DNA of 64,000 bases from Bordetella petrii (GTDB taxonomy: Bacteria > Pseudomonadota > Gammaproteobacteria > Burkholderiales > Burkholderiaceae_B), in the NCBI RefSeq assembly GCF_000067205.1, contig NC_010170.1:1116001-1180000 (forward strand). Direction: 5' to 3'. Positions 31,370 to 39,505 of the stretch are shown here, piece after piece. The position numbers were made by a program, and so were the translations under genes. How positions within the stretch are numbered: position 1 is the first letter of the stretch; every line of letters starts with the position of its first letter. The notes below the pieces were generated by a model. That model did not search any database, had not been told where the DNA came from, and saw only the letters and a list, made by a program, of their open reading frames with translations.

Positions 31370-32134
31370 ATGGAACAGAAACGTCCTTCCATCCCGATGC
31401 AGGTGCAGGCGTTCCGCCGTCGGCGCGGGCGGGCCCGCTGGCCATGGGCGTTAGGTGCAGTGCTGGTTGCGCTGCTGCTGATCTGGCTCGTGTCCCGTTC
31501 GCCAGGCGAGTCCACGCCTCAAACCTCGGCGTCTGTCAGCGAGACGCAGGTGGCCGGGCCTCCGTGGCTGATGGGCAACCCGGAAGGGCGTTTCACGCTG
31601 ACGCTCTACGCGGACCTCGAATGCCCGTTCTGCCGCTCCTATTTCCCAGTGCTCAAGCGTTGGGTGGCCGGCAATGCGGACGTGGCCTTGCAATGGCACC
31701 ACCTACCGTTGGCCACGCATGAGCCTGCCGCGTCCGCCGAAGCGCGCTTGGCCGAATGCGCGGGCGAAGCCGGCGGTCATGTCGCCTTCTGGCAGGCCGT
31801 CGAGTGGGTCTATGCCCACACGCGCAGCGACGGTCAGGGCTTGTCCGAGGGCCTGCGCTACCCCGACCTGACGCCAGCCATCGAGCAGTGCATCGCGAGC
31901 GAGCAGCCCGATGCAGCGATTCGTACCCAAACTGTGGAAGCCACGAACAGCGGCGTGGCCGCCACGCCGTCGCTGCGGCTGCACGATCGCGAAACCGGCA
32001 AGGCAATTCTGCTTCAGGGTCCGATCGAGGGCGATGCCTTGCTGTCGGCCATGGACATGCTCGCGGCCGGCGATCCCGCCGCCACACCCACATCGAAAAT
32101 GCCTGCCGACGTCGTCGGCGACATGCCCAGGTAG
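31370..32134 (+). CDS. Periplasmic DsbA/DsbC-like thioredoxin-fold protein
   Basis: 254 aa, ATG at 31370 after GGAG (31360-31363). A transmembrane anchor (about 25-43) is followed by a thioredoxin-fold domain (about 70-235) with the active site CPFC in LYADLECPFCRSYFP (about 85-99). A cis-Pro loop is probably VAATPSLRL. It would form or isomerise disulfides in T4SS components; the exported proteins TIGR03759, PFL_4710 and PFL_4711 contain many cysteines. The last codons and stop overlap the radC-motif RNA at 32101, so the RNA's stem 1 is encoded within this gene. Confidence 0.88.
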   Translation: MEQKRPSIPMQVQAFRRRRGRARWPWALGAVLVALLLIWLVSRSPGESTPQTSASVSETQVAGPPWLMGNPEGRFTLTLYADLECPFCRSYFPVLKRWVAGNADVALQWHHLPLATHEPAASAEARLAECAGEAGGHVAFWQAVEWVYAHTRSDGQGLSEGLRYPDLTPAIEQCIASEQPDAAIRTQTVEATNSGVAATPSLRLHDRETGKAILLQGPIEGDALLSAMDMLAAGDPAATPTSKMPADVVGDMPR

Positions 32135-32234
32135 CCCCGGTCTTCAAGGCTACGGCGCAGTCCGCTGCGCTGACCGCAACCGTTCGCCTCGCATCCTGGT
32201 CGCGAACGATCACCGCTGCCGCGGTGGTGGATGC
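32101..32234 (+). ncRNA. radC-motif RNA, copy C, directly upstream of radC
   Basis: Stem 1 CCGAC/GTCGG (32106-32110 / 32114-32118); conserved ACATGCCCAGG block (32121-32131); GGTCTTCAAGG; stem 2 GCGCAG/CTGCGC (32155-32160 / 32165-32170) with loop TCCG; closing stem GCATCC/GGATGC (32191-32196 / 32229-32234). Its place before radC is the reason for the name. The 5' portion overlaps the end of the Dsb-like gene (stop TAG at 32132-32134). Confidence 0.75.
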
Positions 32235-32308
32235 ACCTTGTTCGTTCCCCAGGAGGGCTTGCCCTCCCAGGGCGCGTGCCCTCCGATCTCACCGTCTGGA
32301 GGTTCGCC

Positions 32309-32803
32309 ATGTCTTTCGTCATCAATGACTCCTGCCTGGAGTCGCTTTCCACCATCGCTGCCCAACACGAGGACTGGATCATCCAGCAAGCCATCGTGCT
32401 GCTGGAGAGACGGGTCTTCAAAGCTGGGCCATGCCTCAGCCAACCGGCTGCTGTGCGGGACTACCTGCGCCTGAAGCTGGTCGCTGAGCCCAATGAGATA
32501 TTCGCCGCTGTGTTCCTGGACAGCATGCACCAGGTACTGGCCTACGAGCCGTTGTTCAGGGGCACGATCAACTCGACTTCGGTCTATCCACGTGTCGTCG
32601 TACAGCGTGTGCTGGAGCTGAATGCCGCCGCGGTGGTCTTCGCCCACCAGCACCCATCGGGCATCTCCGAACCGTCGAGCGCGGATCGCATGCTGACCCA
32701 GCAACTGCAGGCCGCGCTGGCGCTCATCGATGTGCGGGTGCTGGACCACATCATCGTCGGCCAGGGTGCCCCGTTCTCCTTTGCGGAGTCCGGCCTGCTG
32801 TAA
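32309..32803 (+). CDS. radC: RadC family protein (JAB/MPN domain)
   Basis: 164 aa. The ATG at 32309 follows TGGAGG. The JAMM metal-binding motif is present as HQHPSG with downstream S..D (AHQHPSGISEPSSADRML, about residues 110-127). The common form is HNHPSG, so one non-ligand position differs. The short ICE-type RadC lacks the N-terminal helix-hairpin-helix of chromosomal RadC. Its function is debated; a DNA repair role is no longer well supported. It stands alone between the Dsb-like gene and a terminator, with the RNA leader in front. Confidence 0.92.
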   Translation: MSFVINDSCLESLSTIAAQHEDWIIQQAIVLLERRVFKAGPCLSQPAAVRDYLRLKLVAEPNEIFAAVFLDSMHQVLAYEPLFRGTINSTSVYPRVVVQRVLELNAAAVVFAHQHPSGISEPSSADRMLTQQLQAALALIDVRVLDHIIVGQGAPFSFAESGLL

Positions 32804-32828
32804 GGATTGCACTGCTTCGTTGATCGGC

Positions 32829-32853
32829 GCGGAGGCTTCGGCCTCCGCTTTTC
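32829..32853 (+). terminator. Rho-independent terminator after radC
   Basis: GCGGAGGC (32829-32836), TTCG loop, GCCTCCGC (32841-32848), then TTTTCTT. It starts 25 bases after the radC stop. Confidence 0.88.
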
Positions 32854-32874
32854 TTCGCGGCGACACAAGCAGGT

Positions 32875-32905
32875 ATGCGGGCAGTCCGCGATGCGCATTG
32901 TTTGT
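32875..32905 (+). promoter_or_regulatory. Promoter-like motif before the PFL_4709-type gene (copy 3)
   Basis: GTATGCGGGCAGTCCGCG followed by ATGCGCATTGTTTG. The GCATTGTTTG core is the same as at 17376; the AATCCGG block is missing and only TCCG is kept. It lies between the radC terminator and the next transfer operon, where a promoter is expected. Confidence 0.4.
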
Positions 32906-32966
32906 TGGGACCGCATGGCGTTCGGCGTTTGACTATGGCCCTTGACAACTCTCGGAGGCGCTCGAC

Positions 32967-33413
32967 ATGCCAGCATCTTCATCCAGGTTCGCATCGGGCT
33001 GGCGAACCCTTGGCCTGGCCGTTGCGCTGCCGGCTTCCCTGGCCGGGTTCAGCCCGGCCAGTTTCGCCGCCGATGTGGTGGTCATTACCGACAGCCGCCA
33101 CCCGGTCAAAGCCATGGGTGGCGAGCGGCTGATCGAGTTGGATGAAGCGCACCGGATCGAAGCGGAGCTTTCTGCAGCACTGCCCGCCGATCCCGAACAG
33201 GCAACAGCCACGGTGAACCGCCGGCTGAGCCAGGGGGCTGCCGATCTCCAGCGTCGCATCGCCACTGCATACCAGGGCGTCGCCGACGCATGGAGCCTGG
33301 GCATCACCACCATTCCGGCTGTCGTGGTGGATCAGCGCTACGTGGTCTATGGCGAGCCTGACGTGGCCCGCGCCATCGCGCGCGTCGAGCTGCACCGGAG
33401 GGCCGAACCGTGA
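32967..33413 (+). CDS. TIGR03757-type (DUF1525, PFL_4709 family) conjugative element protein
   Basis: 148 aa with a signal peptide (to about residue 34, SFAAD). The mature start DVVVITDSRHPVK and the end SLGITTIPAVVVDQRYVVYGEPDV are family hallmarks; the latter resembles the cis-Pro part of a thioredoxin fold without a CxxC. Periplasmic. The predicted role is in pilus assembly, like TrbC/TraW-type proteins. It overlaps the next gene by ATGA. AGGCGC-type site before the ATG is weak. Confidence 0.88.
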   Translation: MPASSSRFASGWRTLGLAVALPASLAGFSPASFAADVVVITDSRHPVKAMGGERLIELDEAHRIEAELSAALPADPEQATATVNRRLSQGAADLQRRIATAYQGVADAWSLGITTIPAVVVDQRYVVYGEPDVARAIARVELHRRAEP

Positions 33414-34357
33414 TCCGCCCATTCGACCTTCTGCGCCGCATGCGGGCTGCCGTCGCTTCTGTACTGCTGCTCAGTGCCACGGGCAGCTATGCCCTGAACA
33501 CGGCAACCATCGTAGGTTCAGTGGCTTCACCCGACTGTCTGGAATACCGGGTGGTGGGTATCTGCTACTGGCTCTACTGCACCTGGACCGGCTGCACGGT
33601 GCGCACGTCCGTCAAGGTCAGGCACTACATCCCCGATGCGGTGGTTTCGTCCTACTCGAACACCGGCGAGAACCCTTGGGTCGAAGTGCGCGCCATGAGC
33701 ACGCCCAACCCTTCGGCACAGGCCGGTGGGGACGGCACCACCAATGAAGATCACGAAAACAATCTCGCGAAGTTCAAGAACGCGGACGTCATCGGCCACC
33801 CTGGCGTCGAGGTGTTCAACCAATTCGTCTCGTCGTCGGGCTACTTCTGCGAGGGCGCGGGCACGGCGTTCATGCCGTACTTGCTCAGCACCTTGGATAC
33901 GCTGGCCTGGCGCTACAACGTGCCCGAGATGGCCTACCCGGAGGCATTGATCCCGGGCATGCGCGAGGTCGGTGCGCGCTCGACCCTGAACCTCTGGGGC
34001 AATGTCTATCCGCGCGGCGGTCTCCTGCACCAGATGGACGACCACAAGGCCGGCGCCGTGGTCGCGCAACGCGCCGGCGATGTCGTCACGCGCCGCGGGC
34101 AGATCCACGTCTATCAGCCGCTGCTGGCGAACTCGCGGCCCGGCTACTGGCCTGCCGGTGCCCTGATGGAAGGCGATGCCTCGACCGGCAAGTGGCAGGA
34201 ACTCACGCCAGTCCTGTCCTCGTCCTGCACGGTCTTTCCGCGCAGCGGCTTCCTGACCCAGGCCCAGCAAGGCGACTACGCCTGGGCGCTGTGGCGGCCC
34301 TATGCCTGCTGCGAACGCCGTGGCCAGGTGTTCCTGGGTAGCGTCGATTTCCTCTGA
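33410..34357 (+). CDS. TIGR03756-type (PFL_4710 family) protein, TraU-like
   Basis: 315 aa with a signal peptide (to about residue 28, SYALN). CLEYRVVGICYWLYC (about 42-56) holds the first of many cysteines, typical of TraU-like proteins with several disulfides. Further conserved pieces are HPGVEVFNQF, RGGLLHQMDDHKAGAVVAQRAGDVV (key: HQ-DDHK) and a C-terminal RPYACCERRGQVFLG. A periplasmic component of mating-pair formation. It needs disulfide formation, consistent with the Dsb-like gene upstream. Confidence 0.9.
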   Translation: MIRPFDLLRRMRAAVASVLLLSATGSYALNTATIVGSVASPDCLEYRVVGICYWLYCTWTGCTVRTSVKVRHYIPDAVVSSYSNTGENPWVEVRAMSTPNPSAQAGGDGTTNEDHENNLAKFKNADVIGHPGVEVFNQFVSSSGYFCEGAGTAFMPYLLSTLDTLAWRYNVPEMAYPEALIPGMREVGARSTLNLWGNVYPRGGLLHQMDDHKAGAVVAQRAGDVVTRRGQIHVYQPLLANSRPGYWPAGALMEGDASTGKWQELTPVLSSSCTVFPRSGFLTQAQQGDYAWALWRPYACCERRGQVFLGSVDFL

Positions 34358-34366
34358 GGTGCCACG

Positions 34367-35761
34367 ATGAAGCGTCCCGAACCGATGAGCCTTTCTGCCA
34401 GGGCATGCCGCCTGTTGCGCCCGACACCGCTGGCTGGCGCGCTCGCCCTGGTCTGCAGCCTGGCATGGGCACAGGTTGGATACCAGAACAGCGGGCCCGT
34501 CATCGGCGATGACGTCATGTACTCGATCGGCGGCGGCAGCGCGGTGTCCATGGGTCGCGCGGCCGGCATGCGCTCCATCGGGGTCGGCGTGGGGTGGAAC
34601 AGCAACCTGATCTGCGGCGACATGAGCATCCAGACCACGCTGCGCAATCAGCTCAACGGCATCACGAACGGCTTCCAGCAGATCATGAGCAACGTGATCC
34701 AGAGCGCCACCAGCGCGGTGGCGTCCCTGCCGGCGCTGATCATCCAGCGCGCCGACCCGGGTCTGTACAACCTGTTGACCAACGGCGTGCTGCAGGCGCG
34801 GCTGGACTTCGACCGCTCCAAGCTGACGTGCCGCGCGATGGCCGAGAAGATGGCCGAGACGGCGGGCGGCCAACTTGGCTGGAGCCAGATGGCGGAAGGC
34901 ATGGCGCTGCGGGATGCGGTGGGAAGCAACGATGCCGTCTCGGCCGTCGAACAGGCCGAGACGCGCCGGGGCAACGACGGCGTGCCCTGGGTGGGCGGCA
35001 GCAATGCCGGTGGCGCAGGCCAGTCCGCCATCCGGGTGGTCGGCGACGTCACCCGCGCGGGATACAACCTCGTCAACGGTCGCGGCGTGACCGACACATC
35101 CTCCATCGCGTCCGCCAGTTGCGCGAGCCTGTCCTGCCAGACCTGGACGTCGCCGCAGCAGGCGACCGAATGGGCCACACGGGTTCTCGGGGAGCAGGTT
35201 CAGCGCACGTGCGACTCATGCACCAAGACCGAGACGGTGCCCGGCGTCGGGCTGACGCCGCTGATCCAGGAAGAGTACGAGGCGAAGCTGGAGGTCCTGC
35301 AGGAGCTAGTTTCCGGCACGCGCAATACCACCTTCGAGAACCTGCGCGACGCTGGCAGCACGTCGCTGCCGATCACGCGCGGTGTCATCGAAGCGCTGCG
35401 CGACGAACCGGACCAGGACCTTCTGGCGCGGCGCCTCGCGTCCGAGGTGGCGCTGTCGTCGGTGCTCGAAAAAGCGCTCCTGCTCCAGCGTACGCTACTT
35501 ACGGGCAAGAAGGAGCCCAACGTCGCAGCCAACGAACTCGCGGTCGAGGCCGTGAACCACGAGAGCGACACGCTCGACCGGGAGATCCGCAACCTGAAGA
35601 CGGAGCTGGAGCTTCGGCGCGAGCTGGCAAACAACTCACCGATGGCCATCATCCAGCGGCACGGCACGCGCGCAGCCGGTTCGCGCGGCATCTACGAGGG
35701 CGATCCGGTACCCGACCGCCTTGACCAGTTGCAGAAGGGCAATCCGGGAGGCCGGCCATGA
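34367..35761 (+). CDS. TIGR03755-type (PFL_4711 family) conjugative element protein, TraH-like
   Basis: 464 aa with a signal peptide (to about residue 35, AWAQV). The mature part starts with YQNSGPVIGDDVMYSIGGGSAV, followed by VGVGWNSNLICGDMS, and a helical C-terminal region (about 290-440) with ELVSGTRNTTFENLRDAGSTSLPITRGVIEALRDEPDQDLLARRLASEVALSSVLEKALLL in outline (coiled-coil-like). In the F-type analogy this is TraH, a mating-pair formation and pilus assembly factor. It overlaps the next gene by ATGA. Confidence 0.9.
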   Translation: MKRPEPMSLSARACRLLRPTPLAGALALVCSLAWAQVGYQNSGPVIGDDVMYSIGGGSAVSMGRAAGMRSIGVGVGWNSNLICGDMSIQTTLRNQLNGITNGFQQIMSNVIQSATSAVASLPALIIQRADPGLYNLLTNGVLQARLDFDRSKLTCRAMAEKMAETAGGQLGWSQMAEGMALRDAVGSNDAVSAVEQAETRRGNDGVPWVGGSNAGGAGQSAIRVVGDVTRAGYNLVNGRGVTDTSSIASASCASLSCQTWTSPQQATEWATRVLGEQVQRTCDSCTKTETVPGVGLTPLIQEEYEAKLEVLQELVSGTRNTTFENLRDAGSTSLPITRGVIEALRDEPDQDLLARRLASEVALSSVLEKALLLQRTLLTGKKEPNVAANELAVEAVNHESDTLDREIRNLKTELELRRELANNSPMAIIQRHGTRAAGSRGIYEGDPVPDRLDQLQKGNPGGRP

Positions 35762-36117
35762 GCGCGGAGCGCATGGCCTGGCGCCCCTTGCGCTGGCTCT
35801 TCAGCCGGCGCGCAGCGAAGGCGCTGCTGTGGACGGTCGTGATCGTCGCCGCTGCCGTGGGCGCCAACATCGCCGGCATCTACCTGGTCGGCAGCGTGGC
35901 CGGCTGGGAGCGGTGGCTCGCGGCCGCCGCAGGTTACTTCTTCGTGTGGCGGCTGTGTCTGTACGGGGCAACGGCCTACGGGTGGGTCTGGATGCGCCGC
36001 CGGCTGCTGGCCCGTGAGGACGACGCCCAGGCGCGGCGCCGTCTGGTGCGCACCGAGATCGCGGGCGTCGTCGCCATCGTGGCGCTGGAAGCCAGCCTGC
36101 TGATGCAGGCGGATTGA
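35758..36117 (+). CDS. Small integral membrane protein of the transfer operon, 119 aa
   Basis: Two or three transmembrane helices (about 24-46, 49-70, 100-118) with positively charged cytoplasmic loops. I know no named family, but a gene of this size and topology occurs between the PFL_4711-type gene and traG in related ICEs. The ATGA overlap with the preceding gene and 13-base gap to traG show it belongs to the operon. It may be an entry-exclusion or stabilising factor (speculation). Confidence 0.75.
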   Translation: MSAERMAWRPLRWLFSRRAAKALLWTVVIVAAAVGANIAGIYLVGSVAGWERWLAAAAGYFFVWRLCLYGATAYGWVWMRRRLLAREDDAQARRRLVRTEIAGVVAIVALEASLLMQAD

Positions 36118-36130
36118 GGGGAGATGGGCC

Positions 36131-37678
36131 ATGACGCTGTTCACGACCGACTACCTAGAGTACTACCTGACGCTCGTGTCCTGGATCGTCAACAACGGCA
36201 TCTGGGCCGTGCTGGTGTCCAGTGGAGTATTCGCGTTGCCATTCGTGGCAATCATCGTGCAGGAATGGCTGAAGGCCCGCTCCGAAGGCGCTGACGAAGG
36301 CAACAAGGGTGTGCTCTCGGCTGCGCGCATCGAGAACCGGGTCTTCGTCGCCATCGTCGTGGTGATGTTCGCCGGCATCCCGTTCATCGACGTGGACCTC
36401 AACACCATTCAGTACGACAGTTCGCGCTCGGCGCAATGCCAAGTCAGCGTGCCGCAGCCTACGGAGACCGGCTGGTCGCAGTCCTTCAGCACCATCAACA
36501 ACCAGTCGGCGAAGGTGCCGGTCTGGTGGGCTTTCATGCACGCGCTCTCGCGCGCCGTCACGAGCGCCTCGGTGGCGGCGATCCCGTGCGGCACGGACCT
36601 GCGGCAGATGCGCATGGAGATCGACGCCACGCGCATCGATGATCCTGTACTGGCTCAGGAAGTTGCGGATTTCTCGCGGGATTGCTATGGGGCTGCACGG
36701 GCGAAATTATTCATGCAGCGCCCTCAGCTCGATGAGCAGCAAATACACGACGTGACCTGGATCGGTTCGCGCTTCTTCACGGACACGAACGGCTATTACG
36801 ACACGTACCGTTCCAGCACGCCGCGCGATGACTGGCCCTACGACAGCAACCGCGATGCAGGGCTGGCGCAGGTGGCAAGCGGCGGCGGCTACCCGACCTG
36901 CAGGCAATGGTGGGCCGACGGTAGCAATGGCCTGCGGGCGCGGCTTCTGGGCCAGGTGGACCCGAGCCTGCTCAATCGCCTGGCGGGCTGGGCTGGCTTC
37001 CTGAGCCGGGCCGAGGTGGACGATTCGGTGATCCGCGCGATCGCGTCACCGCGGCAGCAGAAGCTCAATCAGGGGTCGGTCTATACCGATTACGGCGGCC
37101 AGATCGAAATGACCGACCCGAACATTGTCACGCGAGCTGCGAGCGATGTTGGCCTGGCAATCGGATCACTGGGCTACTTCCCCGCCATGGACGCTGTGCG
37201 CCAGGCTCTACCGATGGTGTTGTCGTTGCTGAAGATGGCCCTGGTCATTTGCATCCCGCTGGTGCTCGTGGTCGGAACCTACGGCCTCAAGACGGTGATG
37301 ACTGCATCGGTGGTCCAGTTCGCGCTGTTCTTCGTGGACTTCTGGTTCCAGTTGGCTCGCTGGATCGATAGCACGATCCTGGACGCACTCTACGGCTGGG
37401 GATGGGGGTGGAACCGGCCCCACTCGAACTTCGATCCCGTCATGGGGCTCAACAATGCCTTCGGCGATATGTTGCTGAACTTCGTGATGGCAACGATGTT
37501 CATCGTACTGCCCCTGTTCTGGGTGACTGCCTTGGGATGGGCCGGCTACGCTGTCGGCAATCTGTTGCAGGGCCTCACGATGGGGACCGCTGGTGCCAGG
37601 GCCGCAGGCGGTAAGGCCGGCGACCTTGCGTTCGGCAATGCCATGAAGTGGGCAACGACACCCGGGAAGAAGAAATAG
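36131..37678 (+). CDS. traG: TraG N-terminal domain protein
   Basis: 515 aa. N-terminal helix (about 14-40), a second helix (about 70-90), a large periplasmic loop (about 95-340) with several cysteines, then a group of helices (about 355-400, 425-490). FTTDYLEYYLTLVSWIVNNGIW at the start and LPLFWVTALGWAGYAVGN near the end are typical. In F-like systems TraG acts in mating-pair stabilisation. This is the last gene of the transfer operon; a - strand gene follows, and their 3' ends are 27 bases apart. Confidence 0.9.
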   Translation: MTLFTTDYLEYYLTLVSWIVNNGIWAVLVSSGVFALPFVAIIVQEWLKARSEGADEGNKGVLSAARIENRVFVAIVVVMFAGIPFIDVDLNTIQYDSSRSAQCQVSVPQPTETGWSQSFSTINNQSAKVPVWWAFMHALSRAVTSASVAAIPCGTDLRQMRMEIDATRIDDPVLAQEVADFSRDCYGAARAKLFMQRPQLDEQQIHDVTWIGSRFFTDTNGYYDTYRSSTPRDDWPYDSNRDAGLAQVASGGGYPTCRQWWADGSNGLRARLLGQVDPSLLNRLAGWAGFLSRAEVDDSVIRAIASPRQQKLNQGSVYTDYGGQIEMTDPNIVTRAASDVGLAIGSLGYFPAMDAVRQALPMVLSLLKMALVICIPLVLVVGTYGLKTVMTASVVQFALFFVDFWFQLARWIDSTILDALYGWGWGWNRPHSNFDPVMGLNNAFGDMLLNFVMATMFIVLPLFWVTALGWAGYAVGNLLQGLTMGTAGARAAGGKAGDLAFGNAMKWATTPGKKK

Positions 37679-37705
37679 CATGCCCTCTGTTGCAAGCGTT
37701 CAGGG

Positions 37706-38071
37706 CTAAGTGTTCTGGGGATCGTTGGGATCGTGCGGGTCGATCCGATGCTCATCTACGGTATAGAGACCGAACCCGAGATGACCATCCCGCCATTCCG
37801 GCTCAGGCGTCGCCAAATCATCGGTATCGTAACCATGGGCCACGAACACAAGAAACACCACCAATAAGGCGAGCCAGGAAGCAACGTAGAGCAGCACCCC
37901 CAGCACAGCCAGTTTGACTGCCCACACAAGCACGGTAGCACCGGCAGCCGGTACTCCCTTGGACACCAACCAGTTCGACGCCCACCGTTCGCCGCGCGCG
38001 TAGGCGCGCCATCCGCGGCCAAAGGTGCGGCCGAGGCGTTCTGCGGTTCTGATGCGGGTCGTGGTGTTCAT
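37706..38071 (-). CDS. DUF3742 family protein
   Basis: 121 aa on the - strand. The N-terminus TRTRTAERLGRTFGRGWRAYARGERWA (in outline: RLGR-FGRGWR) is the DUF3742 signature. Two adjacent transmembrane helices (about 47-83) and an acidic tail with DGxxGFGLY follow. Common in ICEs next to traG and the relaxase; function unknown. It starts at 38071 after GGAGAC-type site and is convergent with traG. Confidence 0.9.
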   Translation of the reverse strand: MNTTTRIRTAERLGRTFGRGWRAYARGERWASNWLVSKGVPAAGATVLVWAVKLAVLGVLLYVASWLALLVVFLVFVAHGYDTDDLATPEPEWRDGHLGFGLYTVDEHRIDPHDPNDPQNT

Positions 38072-38152
38072 GGTCGTCTCCTACTGAGGGATGCCTATTC
38101 CAGTTTGGTCCATTTCATTCTGTTTGGGGCTTCAATGTGTTCTCGTGCTGCT

Positions 38153-38785
38153 TCATGACGCTTCGTCATCCGGTTCCACCGGGCCGGGGTCAGGCTCCAC
38201 GCCGACGCGATACGTGGCAACGAAGCGCGGCCAGTCCACATGGTCCACCAGGTCGATGTCATCGACAACGCCAACCTTTGCTGCCGCACGCTCGAACAGG
38301 GCGATGCTCTTGGCGGGATAGTTGTTGCGCGACGGATAGAGCACCCCGTCGAACAGCGGCTGGCCGTCGTCACCGAGCATCGCATGCACCTGGGCGGACA
38401 CCTGCTGCGTGTGCGTGTAGTCGCGGCTCGCCAACTGCTCCAGATTCAGACCGAAGTAGCCCGCCATGACGCCCGGCGCCGTGAGGTCGGCCAGGAGCAC
38501 GTCGTCCATCACGCCTACTGCGCGCACCATCCGGGCCTGGACTTCTTTCAGTGCGATCGAGCGTTGCGTGTCCTCAAGCCACTGGTGCTTGTGAAACACC
38601 GACTCCATCAGCGCCGTGGGCAGGTCGCGCCCCAGGTAGAGCACGCCGTAGGCCCGCGCCGGGTCATCGTAGCGATTCGTGCTGCTGCGACCATAGTACA
38701 GCGGGCTGCCCCGATAGACGACGCGGCTCACATGCTGGAGCAGTTCACCGGCATCGATCAGGAACGAAGGCAGCTCGTGGCTCAT
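38153..38785 (-). CDS. RES-domain toxin (NAD+ phosphorylase type)
   Basis: 210 aa. The RES domain is named for Arg, Glu, Ser. The Arg lies in VVYRGSPLYYGR (about 22-33), the Glu in ALMESVFHKH (about 57-66) and the Ser in LFDGVLYPSRNN (about 146-157). Toxins of this family degrade NAD+ by phosphorolysis (as MbcT) or hydrolysis and are kept in check by Xre-type antitoxins with a ParS/MbcA toxin-binding domain. The partner gene lies 12 bases upstream on the same strand. Confidence 0.88.
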   Translation of the reverse strand: MSHELPSFLIDAGELLQHVSRVVYRGSPLYYGRSSTNRYDDPARAYGVLYLGRDLPTALMESVFHKHQWLEDTQRSIALKEVQARMVRAVGVMDDVLLADLTAPGVMAGYFGLNLEQLASRDYTHTQQVSAQVHAMLGDDGQPLFDGVLYPSRNNYPAKSIALFERAAAKVGVVDDIDLVDHVDWPRFVATYRVGVEPDPGPVEPDDEAS

Positions 38786-38797
38786 GGCGATCTCGCT

Positions 38798-39424
38798 TCA
38801 ATGCACCTGGACGCCGAGCACGTTGAACACGGCTTCGGCCACGTCGTCGATCGTGCCATGCGTCACCGCATCCACCGGCGAGCGCCCACCCAAGTCTTCG
38901 AGCGGTTCGGACAGCGCACGGTAGATCGTCCAGGGGTCGATACCCTCGACCTCCTGAAGCACGGTTTGGGTCAACTGCTGCTTCACCGGGTCGAGCTGCC
39001 AGTCGGGCAGCTTCTGGCCACGCGGCCCCACGTTCAGCGCCAGCAGCCGACGGGCGAGGATGTCCTTGTAGATCTGCTGGCGCGACTTGTCCGCCAGCTT
39101 GGCGTACTCGGGGATCGCCAGATTGTGCGGCTGGTTGAAGGTTTCCAGCAACACCGCGCGGCCACGCTGGACGTCAGTTTCATTCGGAGCCCAGCGCGTG
39201 TCGGCGCGCAGCGCGGCCGTCTTGCGTGCCAGAGCCTCTCGCGCCGTCTCCGCTTCCAGGCTGGCGGGCAGCTTCACCGCCTCCACACGCTCGTGGACGA
39301 ACGCCTGCAGCTCGGCCGCGAAAGCCGTGGCATCCCGGATTTCCACGGTATCGGCGAAGCGGCGCACATCTTCCACCGTGACGCGCGGCAGACGGTCGGC
39401 AATGAATTCAATGGCATTGGGCAT
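38798..39424 (-). CDS. Xre/ParS-like antitoxin with C-terminal toxin-binding domain
   Basis: 208 aa. The middle (about residues 95-135) has the helix-turn-helix-like IPEYAKLADKSRQQIYKDILARRLLAL. The C-terminal region (about 165-208) reads PWTIYRALSEPLEDLGGRSPVDAV, the DUF2384/MbcA-ParS-Xre toxin-binding signature. The N-terminal 80 residues have no clear family. It precedes the RES toxin in the order usual for this class, and its promoter (39458-39486) lies within repeats that look like an autoregulatory operator. Confidence 0.85.
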   Translation of the reverse strand: MPNAIEFIADRLPRVTVEDVRRFADTVEIRDATAFAAELQAFVHERVEAVKLPASLEAETAREALARKTAALRADTRWAPNETDVQRGRAVLLETFNQPHNLAIPEYAKLADKSRQQIYKDILARRLLALNVGPRGQKLPDWQLDPVKQQLTQTVLQEVEGIDPWTIYRALSEPLEDLGGRSPVDAVTHGTIDDVAEAVFNVLGVQVH

Positions 39425-39457
39425 GGTGATCTCCCAGGCAGGTTTGAGACAGGATTC

Positions 39458-39505
39458 ACTCTAGTCTCCCTTGTCGCGTTTGTCAACTTTGTCGCCTTTG
39501 GACAA
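39458..39505 (-). promoter_or_regulatory. Sigma-70 promoter and repeat operator of the toxin-antitoxin pair
   Basis: Read on the - strand: -35 TTGACA (39486-39481), 17-base spacer, -10 TAGAGT (39463-39458). Three imperfect repeats of the type (G)CGACAA / TTGACAA cover and flank the -35 region (about 39470-39505: GCGACAAAG, TTGACAAAC, GCGACAAGG). Direct repeats over the -35 are a likely binding site for the antitoxin. Confidence 0.7.
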
